DNA of 64,000 nucleotides, taken from Prorocentrum cordatum (Eukaryota > Sar > Dinophyceae > Prorocentrales > Prorocentraceae). The notes beneath the pieces are model-generated. The model was not told the origin of the DNA and did not search any database. It saw only the letters and a list, made by a program, of their open reading frames with translations. The position numbers were made by a program, and so were the translations under genes. This document shows positions 47,574-58,530 of the stretch, in pieces. The stretch is from assembly GCA_963575745.1 (NCBI GenBank), contig CAUYUJ010011226.1, forward strand, positions 171,006-235,005, written 5' to 3'. Each line of letters begins with the position of its first letter. The first letter of the stretch is position 1.

Positions 47574-48083
47574 CTACTGACTGAAGTGCGAAGATGTCTC
47601 AAGCGAGAGCGCAATTCCTGAATTCGGGGGCCTCTCTGGCCAAGGGCTCTCGGAATACCCATGGAGAAATATCGAACGGGAGCCGTTGTCGCCGCGTCCG
47701 GGCCTCCACGAACTTGCCTGAATTCCTGGAAAATCTCGAGCGAGAGCGCCGTTCCTGAGTTCGGGGGCCTTCTTGGCTAGGGGCTCTCGGAGTAAATCGT
47801 GAGGAAGTATCGAGCGGGAGGCCTTGTCGTCGTGGCTGGGCCCCCGCCAACTTAATTTAATGGCGACGAAACCTCGAGCGAGAGCGCCGTTCCTGAGTTC
47901 GGAGGCCTCTCTGGCCAGGGTGTCTCGGGGTAAGTTGTCGAGCGGGAGCCGTTGTTGTCCTAGCTGGGCCTCCAAGGGCCCACATTTCGGCTGAAGCCAA
48001 CGCTCGAGCGGGAGCCTCGTTTTCAGAGACGATGTAGCCAGCGTCGAGGCGAGAGCGCGTGGAACCATCTCCAGAGATCAACA
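47574..48083. repeat. 138-bp array, block 2
   Basis: Same units and same closing segment as block 1 at 46066-46510. It is followed directly by a tail-only CAA-family unit. Confidence 0.85.
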
Positions 48084-48600
48084 ATAATAACAACAATCAT
48101 TTTAAGACAGTTCGCTCTTATCTGCTCGCGTGCGATTCAACACGTATATCCCGAACCCTCGATACCCGCCCTCTTCGTCCTCGACCGTACCCTCTTGGGG
48201 GTATATCTTTCTTACCTGCAACTTGTATTTCGCGCAGCCCCTGAAGCAGGGAAAGAGAGGACGGATGGAAGGAAGGACATGGTGGATGGAGGGGGATGGA
48301 GCACGTGCTAGGAGCAGAAAGCACGCGGCAGAACCAGACGGGGAGATCGGGCGGGTAGACCCTACCAGGCGGGTCGGGAAGGAGGGTCTAGGCTGCCAGG
48401 TCGAGCAGGCGGGTTGCTGAAGCGTGTGTCCTGCATGAATCGCAAGGAAGTCTTGAGCGACAGCTCGATTCCCAAATCAATCGTGGGGAAATCCACAGCG
48501 AGAGCGTGACTCCTGATTGTGGAGGGCGCGGCGTCTGAATCGAATAAATGGTGAGGAAGTCCCGCGCGAGAACGCGATTCGGGAATATATGATCGCGGGC
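48080..48600. repeat. CAA-family tail (copy d) and short GAG array
   Basis: Tail only at 48080-48250 after a short CAATAATAACAACAATC remnant of the array. From 48430 GCAAGGAAGTCTTGAGCGAC- and GTGAGGAAGTCCCGCGCGAG-type units return. Confidence 0.75.
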
Positions 48601-48660
48601 TCAGGGCCCACGGGCCCCCCCCCCAGATGGGATGGGTCCTAGGGTCCTCGGCCCCCCCCC

Positions 48661-48760
48661 CGCCAGATGGAATGGGGGGGAGGAGGAGGAGGAGGAGGAG
48701 GAGGAGGAGGAGGAGGAGGAGGAGGAGGAGGAAGAGGAGGAGGAGGAGGAGAAGGAGGAG

Positions 48761-48802
<42 letters not shown>

Positions 48803-49150
48803 ACCGACGACGACGACGACAACGACAACGACGACGACGACGACAACGACGACTACGTCGACGGCACCACCAGCGGCGGCGGCGACGACGTCGAGCACCG
48901 GAGCTGTCAACATGACGCCAATCCCAACCACACGCCGCACCCACACCGCACCCACAGGGGGGGAGGGAGGGGGGGAGGAGGACCATGGCGTCACCCCCCA
49001 CACACACTCACAGCAACACACCACACCCACACCACATCCACAGGGGGGGGGGGCTCCACGCCACGCCCACGCCAACAGGGGGGGGGCCATCGCGCGGGGG
49101 GGGGGGGCGGCGATGGCATTAGCAATGGGGGGGGGGGCCCAAACCCTCGA
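48661..49150. repeat. (GGA)n, (GAC)n and CCACAC/G-run zone
   Basis: Pure GGA from about 48676 to 48762, then GAC to about 48858, then CACACC-rich text broken by G runs of 8-11 to 49150. Frames here read as poly-Glu, poly-Asp, poly-Arg or poly-Gly and are artefacts. Confidence 0.93.
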
Positions 49151-49159
49151 CCATATATT

Positions 49160-49480
49160 GTGAGGAAATATCAGGCGGGAGCCGTTGTTGTTGTGGTTGT
49201 TGTAATTCGGGGGCCAACAACGCAATTTTGAGGACGAAGACTTTCTCTGATAAGAAACCGGATGCGAGCGCTGGGAGGGGCATTTCAATTGACAAAAATA
49301 AAACGTGCACCGGAGGGGGGATCAATAATTGTTCTTCAGTAGTGAGAGTTCAACAACAACAACGACAACGACAACGACAACAACACCACCAACAACAAAC
49401 GCAACAACAACAGCAGCAACAACGGCAACAAGGCAACAAACATAATCTTCACCACGGGTCCCCACTTCAGCCACGCACCC
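49160..49480. repeat. CAA-family unit, copy e (head and array, no tail)
   Basis: GAGGAAATATCAGGCGGGAG, then TTGTTGTTGTGG, the head (GATGCGAGCGCTGGGAGGGG, CATTTCAATTG, GGAGGGGGGATCAATAA) and a CAA/CGA array to about 49440. It then changes to unrelated sequence instead of the family tail. Confidence 0.8.
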
Positions 49481-50532
49481 AGCGACAACGAATGACCGTT
49501 CGGCCCCCTCACTCTGATAAGACAGCTGGAAGCGATGAAGGGCTAGCAGGCACCTCCAGCATGTATAAAACTATGCTCAAGCTCACTGTAAATTGGGGTT
49601 CTGGCCAAGTGCCCAAGCATCTGTCTGTTCCAACGTCGGACCAATCCAACCCTGACCAAGATCCGACCTATAACGTCGCTCTATTGGTGAGGGCCGACGC
49701 GGAGTGGCGCCAGCGCCTGGGATTCGCAATGCTGGCGAACCCTGGGTCGTTGAACTGATCGTACAACCACACCTGTCTGGAGCAGAACCGTTACCCTTAC
49801 CCTCCCTCTCTCTTCCCGTCCCCCCTGTCCCGTCCTCTTCATGGGAGGGGGGAGGGAGAGGGGAGGGGGACAAGCCAGACGAGGCATGTCATTTGTAACA
49901 TTCTACCTCTCCCACCCATCCCTTCCCCTTGCGCCCAATCCGCCGAAAGGGGTCCTAGCGGACCTGGATCCCCCAGGTGACCCCACCGTGTGATGCGCAA
50001 TCAGGAGAGGGCTGTGTAAATTGGAAAGGGAGGAGGCGGATGAGCTGGAGGATGAGCAGGCGAAAAAGGAAGCTGCCGAAGGATGATGATGATGATGGTG
50101 ATGATGATGATGATGAGGAGGAGGAGGAGGAGGAGGAGAAGCAGCAGCAGTAGCAGCAGCAACGGTAGCAGCACCAGCAGCAGCACCAGCAGCAGCAGCA
50201 GCAGCAGCAACAATAATAGCGGGAGGAGAAGGATGACCGGGCGAAGGCGGAGGAGGGGAAAAGATGGGTGCGACAACGACGAGGATGGAACCGGATTCAG
50301 AAGTGTGACCCTCGCTGGGCAGAGAGCACAATTCTGAACGACGGGAGCAAAACACCGACCCCGAAACTGTCCCACCGTTGCAACAGGAACACCATTTTGA
50401 AAAACGATGGCGCTCCAAATGAGGATCACATAACATATAAGCTTCTGCAATACAGAGCGTGAGAACAGTTATCCTGGCGAAGGACCCAACCATATGCAGG
50501 CCTGGGTATCGCACGGCAGGCGGGACGGAGGG
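49481..50532. other. Unassigned interval with GAT/GGA/CAG microsatellites
   Basis: (GAT)n at 50083-50116, (GAG)n to 50140 and (CAG)n to 50213. An open frame of 176 codons (49228-49758) crosses the CAA array and has no domain. No gene supported. Confidence 0.55.
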
Positions 50533-50835
50533 ATAGCTCCCTGTGCGGCCACGAAGCGTGTGAAGGGTGTGCAAAGAAGAGGGTCGGGGCCGCCATGCGG
50601 GCGCCGCCACTGCGCCTTCGTTCGAGTTCCCCACTGGCCCACGAAGTGTGCGAGGGATGTGCCCACGTGGGGCGGGACAGCCATGCGGGCGCTACTATTG
50701 TGGCCTTCGGTGGAGTTCCCTATGTGGGCTCGAGACGTTTGAGGGGGTTGCCAAAATGGGGCTGGCCGCCATGCGGGCGCTGCCATTGAGACCTTCAGTG
50801 AGTTGCCCATGGGGCCACGAGGCGTGTGACTGGGC
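50533..50835. repeat. 88-bp minisatellite, about 3.4 units
   Basis: GCCATGCGGGCG recurs at 50592, 50680 and 50768, exactly 88 bases apart, with CCTTCGNTNGAGTTCCC and GGCCACGA-GCGTG following in each unit. It resembles in style, not in sequence, the 73- to 85-bp arrays elsewhere. Confidence 0.88.
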
Positions 50836-53577
50836 TGTGTCGAAATTGTCATGCGGACGGCTGGGGCAGGCATGGAAGGGGGAGGAAGAGGTGGGAGACG
50901 CGGGCCGCTGCTGATCCAAAACGAGAACACAACACCACAATATGGTTGGGAACCACGTGCGGGAATTGCGGCGCCCTGCTCGCACAGTGTCCGGGGAAGA
51001 CTAGAATTCATTCTGAGCGTTTGTTCATGCGCAGGAGTTCAACTTTCGGACCAGAGCCTGCACATTTCTCTGGGCGGGGTACTTCGCCTCGTCGGAGAAG
51101 CCTCTCAACGTGCACGACTCCTCGCCGTTGACGTACATTGTGTACTCCGACCCCTGCAAGCGGGCCAGGATGTGCTGAACCTTGGACGGGCACTGGTGAG
51201 GTGTGGCGAGGTGACAAAGCGTGCGCGAAGAGGGTTGCAATACAGTGGGCTGCAGCAGCCGAGAAATCGCTGGCAACTCGGCGGGCTCTGGGAGGGCTCA
51301 GACGTCTCCCCAAAGCAATGTGCCCCCAGTGAGGGGTCGCACGGGCCACGGTTCTGGCAAGAGCCCGAGCTTAGACCAAGACTTTGGGCGCCCCAAGGTG
51401 GGCCATGAGGCCCCCCTCTCCAAAGTATATCTGCTCTGGGGTACATGGGTCACCCAATTTCGCGCGTTGCACCCCACGAGGTGCGACGCGCGTTACCCTT
51501 CGCGCCCTCGCGCCGCCGCCGTGAGACGGGCAACTCCGCGGCCCAAACCGTGACGCGCGGAGCGACATCATCCCGCGCTGTGAGCCTGAGAATGCACGAG
51601 CTCGAGAGCGAGGGCCGGCGGTTCGGGAGGCTGGCCGGCGAAGTCGACCTTGCGTATGGTTTGTGGCTGTCTGCGGAAAAGGCACCGCAGAAAACCGGAT
51701 CAGTTCAACTACAGCCACTTCGTGGCAGTATGCTGGTTCTGGATGTAGTCCTGAGACCACCTTGAGGCGCACTGAATGGAAACCATTCGTGTCGATTCCA
51801 GGTGAATGTGAACGCTGCAACTCTGCGGACTTCTTCTCACGCCAGGCTCGAAACTACGGCTAATCTGGAATGCAAGGGCACGGTGACACAACCAGCAACA
51901 ATGATAGGTGCAAATGTTGAACCGATGCGTTATGGACGGTGTGATCTGGGACGGCGAGGCTCTAATTCTTTTGCGCGGTCTACCACGGAGAAGACACGTC
52001 AAGGCACAGAAGTTCGTATTACTTACTCGGCCAACTCTGCTATATCAAATCTGCTCAGCGCCTCTCCGTTAATGTATTAGCCACGAGAATGGCAAAGACC
52101 AATGCTGCGATCTACGTGACGGCGTCAACTTGTCATACATGGCATGTCAAGAACAAAAACGAGCTCGTGGTTGAAGCAGGCTACAAGTTGAACTGTACCA
52201 GGTGCCCCCTTAAAAGAACCTTGCCCAGTGGCATTCCATACTTGGACTGGCAGAAGTCGTTCGGCTTTCCAGCCTTACCCATGTGGGTCATTATCTTCGA
52301 CGAATTCCAACCGAACAAGAAGGCCGGCATCCTGTCGCCGGGCTCCTGGGAATTCTTGGGCAGGGTGAAAGCGCACGGGGCTGATAAGACAACTCCTGCC
52401 CTGCGGCCCGAAACGTTCTACATACACTCTCTTTGAGGGTCTCTCCTTGGGCACGTCAGAGCAGTGCCTTGGAGGCCACGCTGTGCCTCGGCATGTTCGA
52501 TTCGTTTGATGCGCGAGACCCGTTGGTGTGCCGCCCCTCCTTTGCGATGTTCAACCGCCAAACCCGCCTGCCTCCCCGCATCCCTTCATCGGTTTTCGTT
52601 CAGCGCCAAATTGGGAGGAGAAGCGAACAAGCTGAGGCGAATGCCCGCGCGAGGAACGTCTCCCGAATGTGTCCTGGCAAGGTTGACGACATTCAGTCCA
52701 GTGTCTCAAACGTGAATTCTGGAACGCCAGAACTAAGACTCCTCCTCCGATAGAGGATCACAGGAGGAACGCAGCGGGCCATCGCCACCACCTTTGCGCA
52801 ACCCCTGCCTCCGCTGTAGAATCACCCTCTCCGCATCGTAATCCTGAACGCCTTGCCTTCTTCTCCACCTGTCACCCTTGCTGCCGAGGTGGATCCTGAT
52901 ACGTCGGCCCACGCGAGAGAGATCGACAATCGGACTCGCTGGGTCGGGAGGGCGTGTCGGGCCCTCCATCTCCTGACCACCACCACTCACCGCCATAAGA
53001 AAAGGGTTCATGAGGGACACGTGTCCTAGATCCTAGACCCTGGGGCTTTCCCCAGGACCAGATCTCGGGACAGTCCTCTGGCCCGTGTAGGGCCCCTGGG
53101 GCCCCAAAGCGGTGAAAGACGCACAAGACCCGTTTGAAAACGCTGATCCCTGGTTAAAGAATCGTACATTGGGCCCATGACCCGTCCTGGCATCTTCTTT
53201 CCGGGGTGAATGCAGCCGAGGCGATGATAACGCTCCTGGAAACTCCAAATCTGCTCTCGCGCACCCCCACGCCGCCCAGATTGCCACGTCGTGCCGCTCA
53301 CCAAAGGGAAGCGAAACGGGGCCGCACGCAACCTCAACGGAGCCGGCTCGTTTCAGGAGTTAGGTGGGCTGCGGTGCACAGCTGTGGTCATCCAAGGTGG
53401 AGCCGACGTTTTGTGTGTCATGGGCCTCATGGCCTAACCGTATTCAAACTCGCTTGCAACAAGATCCACTCGAACTCGGCCTCCCAGCGTAGCTCACACT
53501 CTGGAAATCAAGCACAAGGAACGCCAGACAACGCATGCCCATATATGGTCCAGGGTCTGGGCTTTCCCGCACCCCCC
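50836..53577. other. Unassigned interval left of the copia-like element
   Basis: No gene recognised. The plus-strand frame 52089-52436 (115 codons: MAKTNAAIYVTASTCHTW..., two CxxC-like Cys) has less biased composition than most and might be a decayed coding piece, but I cannot match it to a family. A second frame follows at 52433-52753. 51490-51560 contains the CTTCGCGCCCTCGCGC wording shared with 9280 and 24410. Confidence 0.3.
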
Positions 53578-53716
53578 AGTTTGAAGGGGGCTGGAAAACC
53601 CAGCCAACAGCTTCGCCTCAGGCGAAGCCAAACTCCAACTCTGTTGCACCGTAGCAGCGATAGTCCCAGTATGAGAGGTGATGCCATCTCAAACAATAGG
53701 AATATCCTTTTGGTCT
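53578..53716 (-). repeat. Candidate 3' LTR of the copia-like element (visible part)
   Basis: 139 bases match 63865-64000 in the same orientation, from AGTTTGAA through a perfect hairpin at 53610-53628 (GCTTCGCC-TCA-GGCGAAGC) to CTCTGTTG, CGTAG and GTCCCAGTA. Similarity reaches the end of the other copy at the window edge, so the LTR may extend further right towards 53900. The outer boundary at 53578 is sharp: similarity stops there in both copies. Confidence 0.72.
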
Positions 53717-54073
53717 GGATCGCGATTGAGTGCCTCGCGGGGAGGCACAATCATATTTGGGCGGCCGGCCGCTTGAGCCGACGCGGCCGCGGGCGCACGC
53801 TCGCTTCCACTCCTTACGTCCCTCAGCTCGGTTTAAAGTCGGGGGGGGGGGAGGGGGGCGAAGCGTGGGCCCGTCGCCCCTATGCAGCAGGCATAGCAGC
53901 TAACAGACACAAAAACAGAAAAGGAAGCGGGCCTAATGGAAGGTGGACCCGCTAGCAAGTTGCCTCGCATGTATGTGACGTATTCATCAGGCGGCGTCAG
54001 AACTTGATGTCTGACCGGCCCGATGTGGAGCATGTCTCTTCAGGTCATGTTTGAAGGTCTGTATACCTCACAT

Positions 54074-56700
54074 GACTTGTAGGAGCATTTCTCTGTCGAT
54101 GCCCCCCTTGGTGTGGCCATCCGCAGTCATGTCGCGGGTGTCACGCCACTGAATGCTGTGCGCGATTCCGCGCTCCATCATCTATCGTATCCAACTGATG
54201 TGTCCTAAGAGGGTACACGCAGTCGGCTTCTTCAAGTCTTCGCTTGACAAGGACTTAGACACAGACTCAGCATCGATTGTCAAAGTGACCTTAATGCTCA
54301 GGCCACCCAACTCAAGTATATCTTTCAACTGAGTGGGCGCGAGCGGCCCCGCGTGGAGCTCGTGCAGAGTCGCAATCGTGGGATAACAGTCCTCCAAACA
54401 ATGGGCTGCTGCTAGTGTCTCTGCTGAATAGCTCGAGCGGACCTGCAAGCGGCGAGACTTGCAGTGCGCATCCATCAAGTGAACGACAGGCTTACGGGAT
54501 GACGTGTTTCCACGTCGTAGCAGGTTTGCCCCGCGAATACCATAGCCCTTGACGTCGTCATCGGCGTCTCCACTCAGGCGTCGATATCCTGAGTCGCTAT
54601 GTAGGTCGACCTCGCCCGTGGGGTTCGTCGCCTGGTAGACGATCTTCTTCGGGCAGGCCTGTTGCTTTCTGGTGATCGCGTTCAGTCGTCGTACTTGAAT
54701 GTTGGTCGGTTCTCGGACGCGCTGTAGAGATGCAACATACACCATCAAACGCACCTGGGTGATTAGTGCATATGCCAGCGCACCCCTGAGGCTGACGAAC
54801 ATGTCTGCCGCCATCTTGGTTGCCCGAGCGTCGCCAGCGTCGGCGCCAGCTAGTTCGGGATGTTGTATAGGACGGAGCTGTTTGATATATTCATATTGAT
54901 CCAAAGTGGCATTGCCGTCCTCGTCCTTGGTGTTGTATCTCACAACGCAGTTGGTATATGTGTGCTTGTTGAATTTGCACTTACCAAAGGTATCTTCAAC
55001 GCATTTGACATACTTGTCAAGGGTGTCCGCAGTACCGGCCATATGGATGTCATCGACATGCCTGGCCGTGAGCAAGTTGCTGCTCGTCTCGAACCCCTCG
55101 TCGTAGGACGTGGGCCGGAGACCAAATCCTCTGGTGGTCCTCCTGAGCTTAAGTGAGAAAGCCCGTGGAGCGTTTTTAGTGCCTGTGCCTGGTTTCAAGC
55201 ACAGCAGGCAGTGTTTTGAATCGTCGTAGTGCTCGAATCCTGGGAGAGGTCGGAGCGCCGTGGCCGATCCAGGCGGCAGAGTAAAACACGCCACACGTTC
55301 CTTGTCACCAGTAGCCTCAGCAAGTTCCTGATAGGTCAATCCCTTCAGGAAGGCCATGCTGATGTCGAGGGAAGCAATGATCCACTGCTTCTTGCGTGCT
55401 GCCGTGCTAGCGAGTAACCTCTGGCTTGACCGTCTCGCTGTCCCCGAAAATATTTCTACGTCGAAAGCGTCAAGGTCCATGAATCCTCGGAGAAACAACT
55501 GTAGTCGGATGGTGCGCTCCATATCGCCCTTCTCGTATTTCACGAACTTCCATGTGTGCATATATCTCGAAATCATGATGTTCGACGCTTTGGCTATCTC
55601 CTGCACATTAAAGCTTTTGTTGTCGAGCCATGCCTTAAGTTCAGTGTAGAGGGCCTTCGATACTTTATCGGGACTCGCCTGAATGTCAGCTTTATTGAAG
55701 AGGTCGTCTTCCTTGACGACCGCAGCTCGCTTTGCAGCGGCGGTGGCGCATACTCGCATAGTGGCCACCTGCTCGGCATCCAATATCAGGCGTTGTTGCT
55801 CGGACAAGACTACCTTCGACATTTCTGCCGTAAAACATAATTCGGCCGATCGACCATTTTCGTCTGTGCCGAGTCCGTAGCTGTCGTCTTCGACCATGGT
55901 GCGCATGGGGGCGTAATACGTCTCCTCGGTATCGGAGTCGTGAGTGCGTCCCCACTTCGGCAGGTGTCCCCGCTGTTCATCAGCTACAGTGATCGGCGCA
56001 TTTTGATCTGGAACCATCCGTGTAGGTATGGCGAAGAGGCCCTCTGGTGGAGTTGCCTCCAACAGTTCCCTTTCCTCTTGTAGTTCTGCATGCCGCACCT
56101 CCATAACATGCGACTCAAGATCAACCTATGATCCTGCGTAAATCGTAGAAAGCCGTCCGTCATCATGTGATGGTTCGGCTTCTGAAGCTTCTCTTGCAGC
56201 TCCATCCGGTGTCGGTGTATCTGCGAAGTCCTAGAATTCTGACATGTCCTGATCAAAACCTGCTTGAAGTTTAATGGACTGCAGGCATTGGAAGATTCGT
56301 GAATGTGCTGATCCAATTATATCGTGTATATTCACAACACTACCTTCTGTTTCGTAACAATGAAAGCCTGGACTCACGTCGTTGTCGTAATGGACAAATG
56401 TGCAGCTGACGGCATAAGTAACCGGAGGTAGCTTATGGATACTCTTGGCTAATCTGACTGAAACTACATTGTCAATGCTAAAGAAGTTTCTGATCAGATG
56501 CTGTAGAGCCAAGTGTACCTCAGGAGATAGACGGCCTGCGGTCGTCATCTGAAGAGCTCCTTTTTTGGTCGGCACACAGCCAAAGGTCAAAGCAGGTCTC
56601 CCCGCTGATAGGCTGGCTACTAATGTTAACACTGTGCGTAGTGCAGTGTTGTCGGAGCCAATCTCTCGGGCTATGAGTGCTTCAATGAATGCCTTGCATC
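54074..56700 (-). pseudogene. Copia reverse transcriptase and RNase H
   Basis: One reading phase runs from about 56700 (KAFIEALIAREIGSDNTALR) to 54074, broken only by TAG at 56231, 56126 and 54182. The 640-residue open part (56104-54182) contains RT_2-type motifs: WIIASLDISMAFLKG with the motif A Asp, KPGTGTKNAPRAFSLKLR (motif B) and LLTARHVDDIHMAG, where HVDD stands for the usual YVDD; both catalytic Asp remain. RNase H follows with D504 (LHSDSG), E562 (SAETLAAAH), D611 (TIDAESVSKSL) and, beyond the TAG at 54182, DTRDMTADGHTKGGIDREML, so all four acidic positions survive. The domain makes cDNA from the element RNA. No frameshift is visible over more than 2.5 kb, making this the best preserved part of the element. 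Confidence 0.9.
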
Positions 56701-57923
56701 GCCGAGTTGTACTTGAACATCTCGATTGCCCACTCGGATGATGACCTGACCCCTTTCGGGATCATTCTTCACATCTGGGAACGGACCATTCCAGCCTCCC
56801 CAGTCATCCTTCGCGGTCGTGGGGCGATGGTAATCGACCAATACTTCTTCATCATAATAGTTCTGACCGGTAATAGTCGTCTTAGTGCGTAAGGCACGAT
56901 TGGTCTTAGCTACTGCTGTGGCCTGTGTGATAGCTTCAATACATGCCCTGCGTATCGTCTGTTCACGAGAGTGGTCCGATGCTTCCGTCGGCTATTCTTG
57001 GTCCAAGACAGGTAAGTCAGGGAGCATTGCTGGTTGCGGTCCAACTAGAGCGTTGTATGGAGACACCTCGCTATGGAAAGTGAACGCGTTGGCGGCGAAC
57101 AGGGCTTCGTGCAGTAGTCGGGTGTACACAGGAGGTATATCTAACCTATTGAATTCAGCCTCCATGACGTGAAGTAAATGACGTAGGATGTCATTTCTGG
57201 CCTCGATCGTTGTAGCGTGCTGTCCACGCGCACGTGTCCTAAGTTCAGTGCCTTTTGCCTTGAGGACTGCTTTCGCAGTGTCGTTGTTTGAAGCGCCCTC
57301 TCCATCAGAGTACAATACCTTTGCCGGTCCAAACTGCATCCAGCACTGATGATGCGCATCCAGGATACTGGTCACAGTCTTGTCTGGTATCTTAATCCCA
57401 GTAGCATACCGTATGCAGCGATCGATAATGTGGAATATATTGTGTTCTTGTCTGTAGAACATCAGATCACATTCCACCTCCTCACTGAATTTGCCAGGTA
57501 ATGCAGTAGAGGGCATAACAGTGTGCCCAGGCTTGTCCCAAGCTCTGCATTCTCGGCTTGTGTCGCAGACACCTTTGATAAGGTTGAGTCTGACATTGTC
57601 CAGGCCTATCTTGCCTAACACGAGTCTCATCTTAAGCTCCCTCGCATGGAACCAACGAAAGCGTAACTTTCGCAACTCGCGTGTTACCGCGCTGGGGTCA
57701 AGGCTTCGTAAGTTTTAAAGACTGATTTGTACATCGAACCGTGACCAGTCTGGTAGTCGTGGTCGTGCAGCAGGGTTCCCCGCTGGTGGTGGTGGAGGTG
57801 CTTCTCCACCTTGTTGTCGACCACGTCTGACTCTAACCTGTGGTAGTCGGAGATGGCCATCCGAGCTACCAACTCCACTCGAGGCAGGTTGCCCAGCAGC
57901 AAGCTCAGCAGCATGTCTTCCAA
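56677..57923 (-). pseudogene. Integrase domain of the copia-like element
   Basis: The frame 57923-57684 gives a lead-in (LPRVELVARMAISDYHRLES). After a frame change near 57700 the frame 57675 gives LRKLRFRWFHARELKMRL with the N-terminal His and CDTSREC (Cys pair), a divergent zinc-binding arm. The catalytic core follows: EVECDLMFY (D70), VLYSDGEGASNND (D124) and TTIEARNDILRH (E158), the D-D-E triad with about 33 residues between the last two. Integrase inserts the cDNA into the host genome. An in-frame TAG at 56992 follows, but the frame stays open to 56677 with TITGQNYYDEEVLVDYHRPT and WGGWNGPFPDVKND, the chromo-like C-terminal part. Confidence 0.82.
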
Positions 57924-57929
57924 CAGTGA

Positions 57930-58530
57930 TGTCGTGACTGCTTGCGCCCGCGGTAGGTCCGGCTCTAGAGCCCGGTCTCGGTGCTCTCAGCCGCGTAAGT
58001 GGTGTGGCTGCTGGCGCCTCGGGTGGTGGTGCTGCTAACTCAACGAGATCTGGCGGTGCAGGTCATGCTGCCGGCTCGGCGGGAACCGGCGGCATCTGTC
58101 CATGATTGTCGGGCAACTTCCAAGGCTTGGCAAACTTGCATTTGCCAAGTGTTAGTGCGTGTCCAGGCTTGTTCTTCCCGTAGATCTTCTCGCAAGCTCG
58201 GACATTCGCTATGGTAGTCGTCCTAATCGCACCACCTGCAGTGTCTCGGATCGCTATCATGAGAGGGAGAGTGCGCGTTAACCTTGCCCGCGCAGGCAGG
58301 ACAACCGAGCCCTCCCGATGGCGGTCTCGTAATCGAGCCATCAGGTTGTCGAGGGGGACTCGGGTCATCCAAATCGTATCTCCTTGCGTTAGTGACCAAC
58401 GCGGTGGGCGAATACGGGTGGCCATGGAAAGGATCACGAGTTACCTGGAAGAGATCGCGTGCGATCTGAACAGCCTCGACGAAGAATGACTGCATCTTTG
58501 AAGTATATTGCGCAGCCATGGACAGTCCCT
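57930..58530 (-). pseudogene. Cys/His-rich segment between methyltransferase-like domain and integrase
   Basis: Continuing in phase after the TAG at 58529: MAAQYTSKMQSFFVEAVQIA, then a Pro/Arg-rich part, then CPACAGKVNAHSPSHDSD and HCRWC, i.e. two CxxC pairs with His between. After a frame change near 58240 come NVRACEKIYGKNKPGHALTL and GKCKFAKPW, which continue a C...H...C pattern. It looks like a zinc-binding module of unknown role. From 58062 to 57930 the frame is unclear. Confidence 0.5.

Noticed and set aside
50083-50213. CRISPR-like array of short repeats
   Set aside because: These are plain GAT, GAG and CAG microsatellites without spacers; a eukaryotic genome would not be expected to carry CRISPR.
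54860-55156. Plus-strand ORFs opposite the copia RT
   Set aside because: They are shadows of the minus-strand RT frame, which carries the catalytic motifs.
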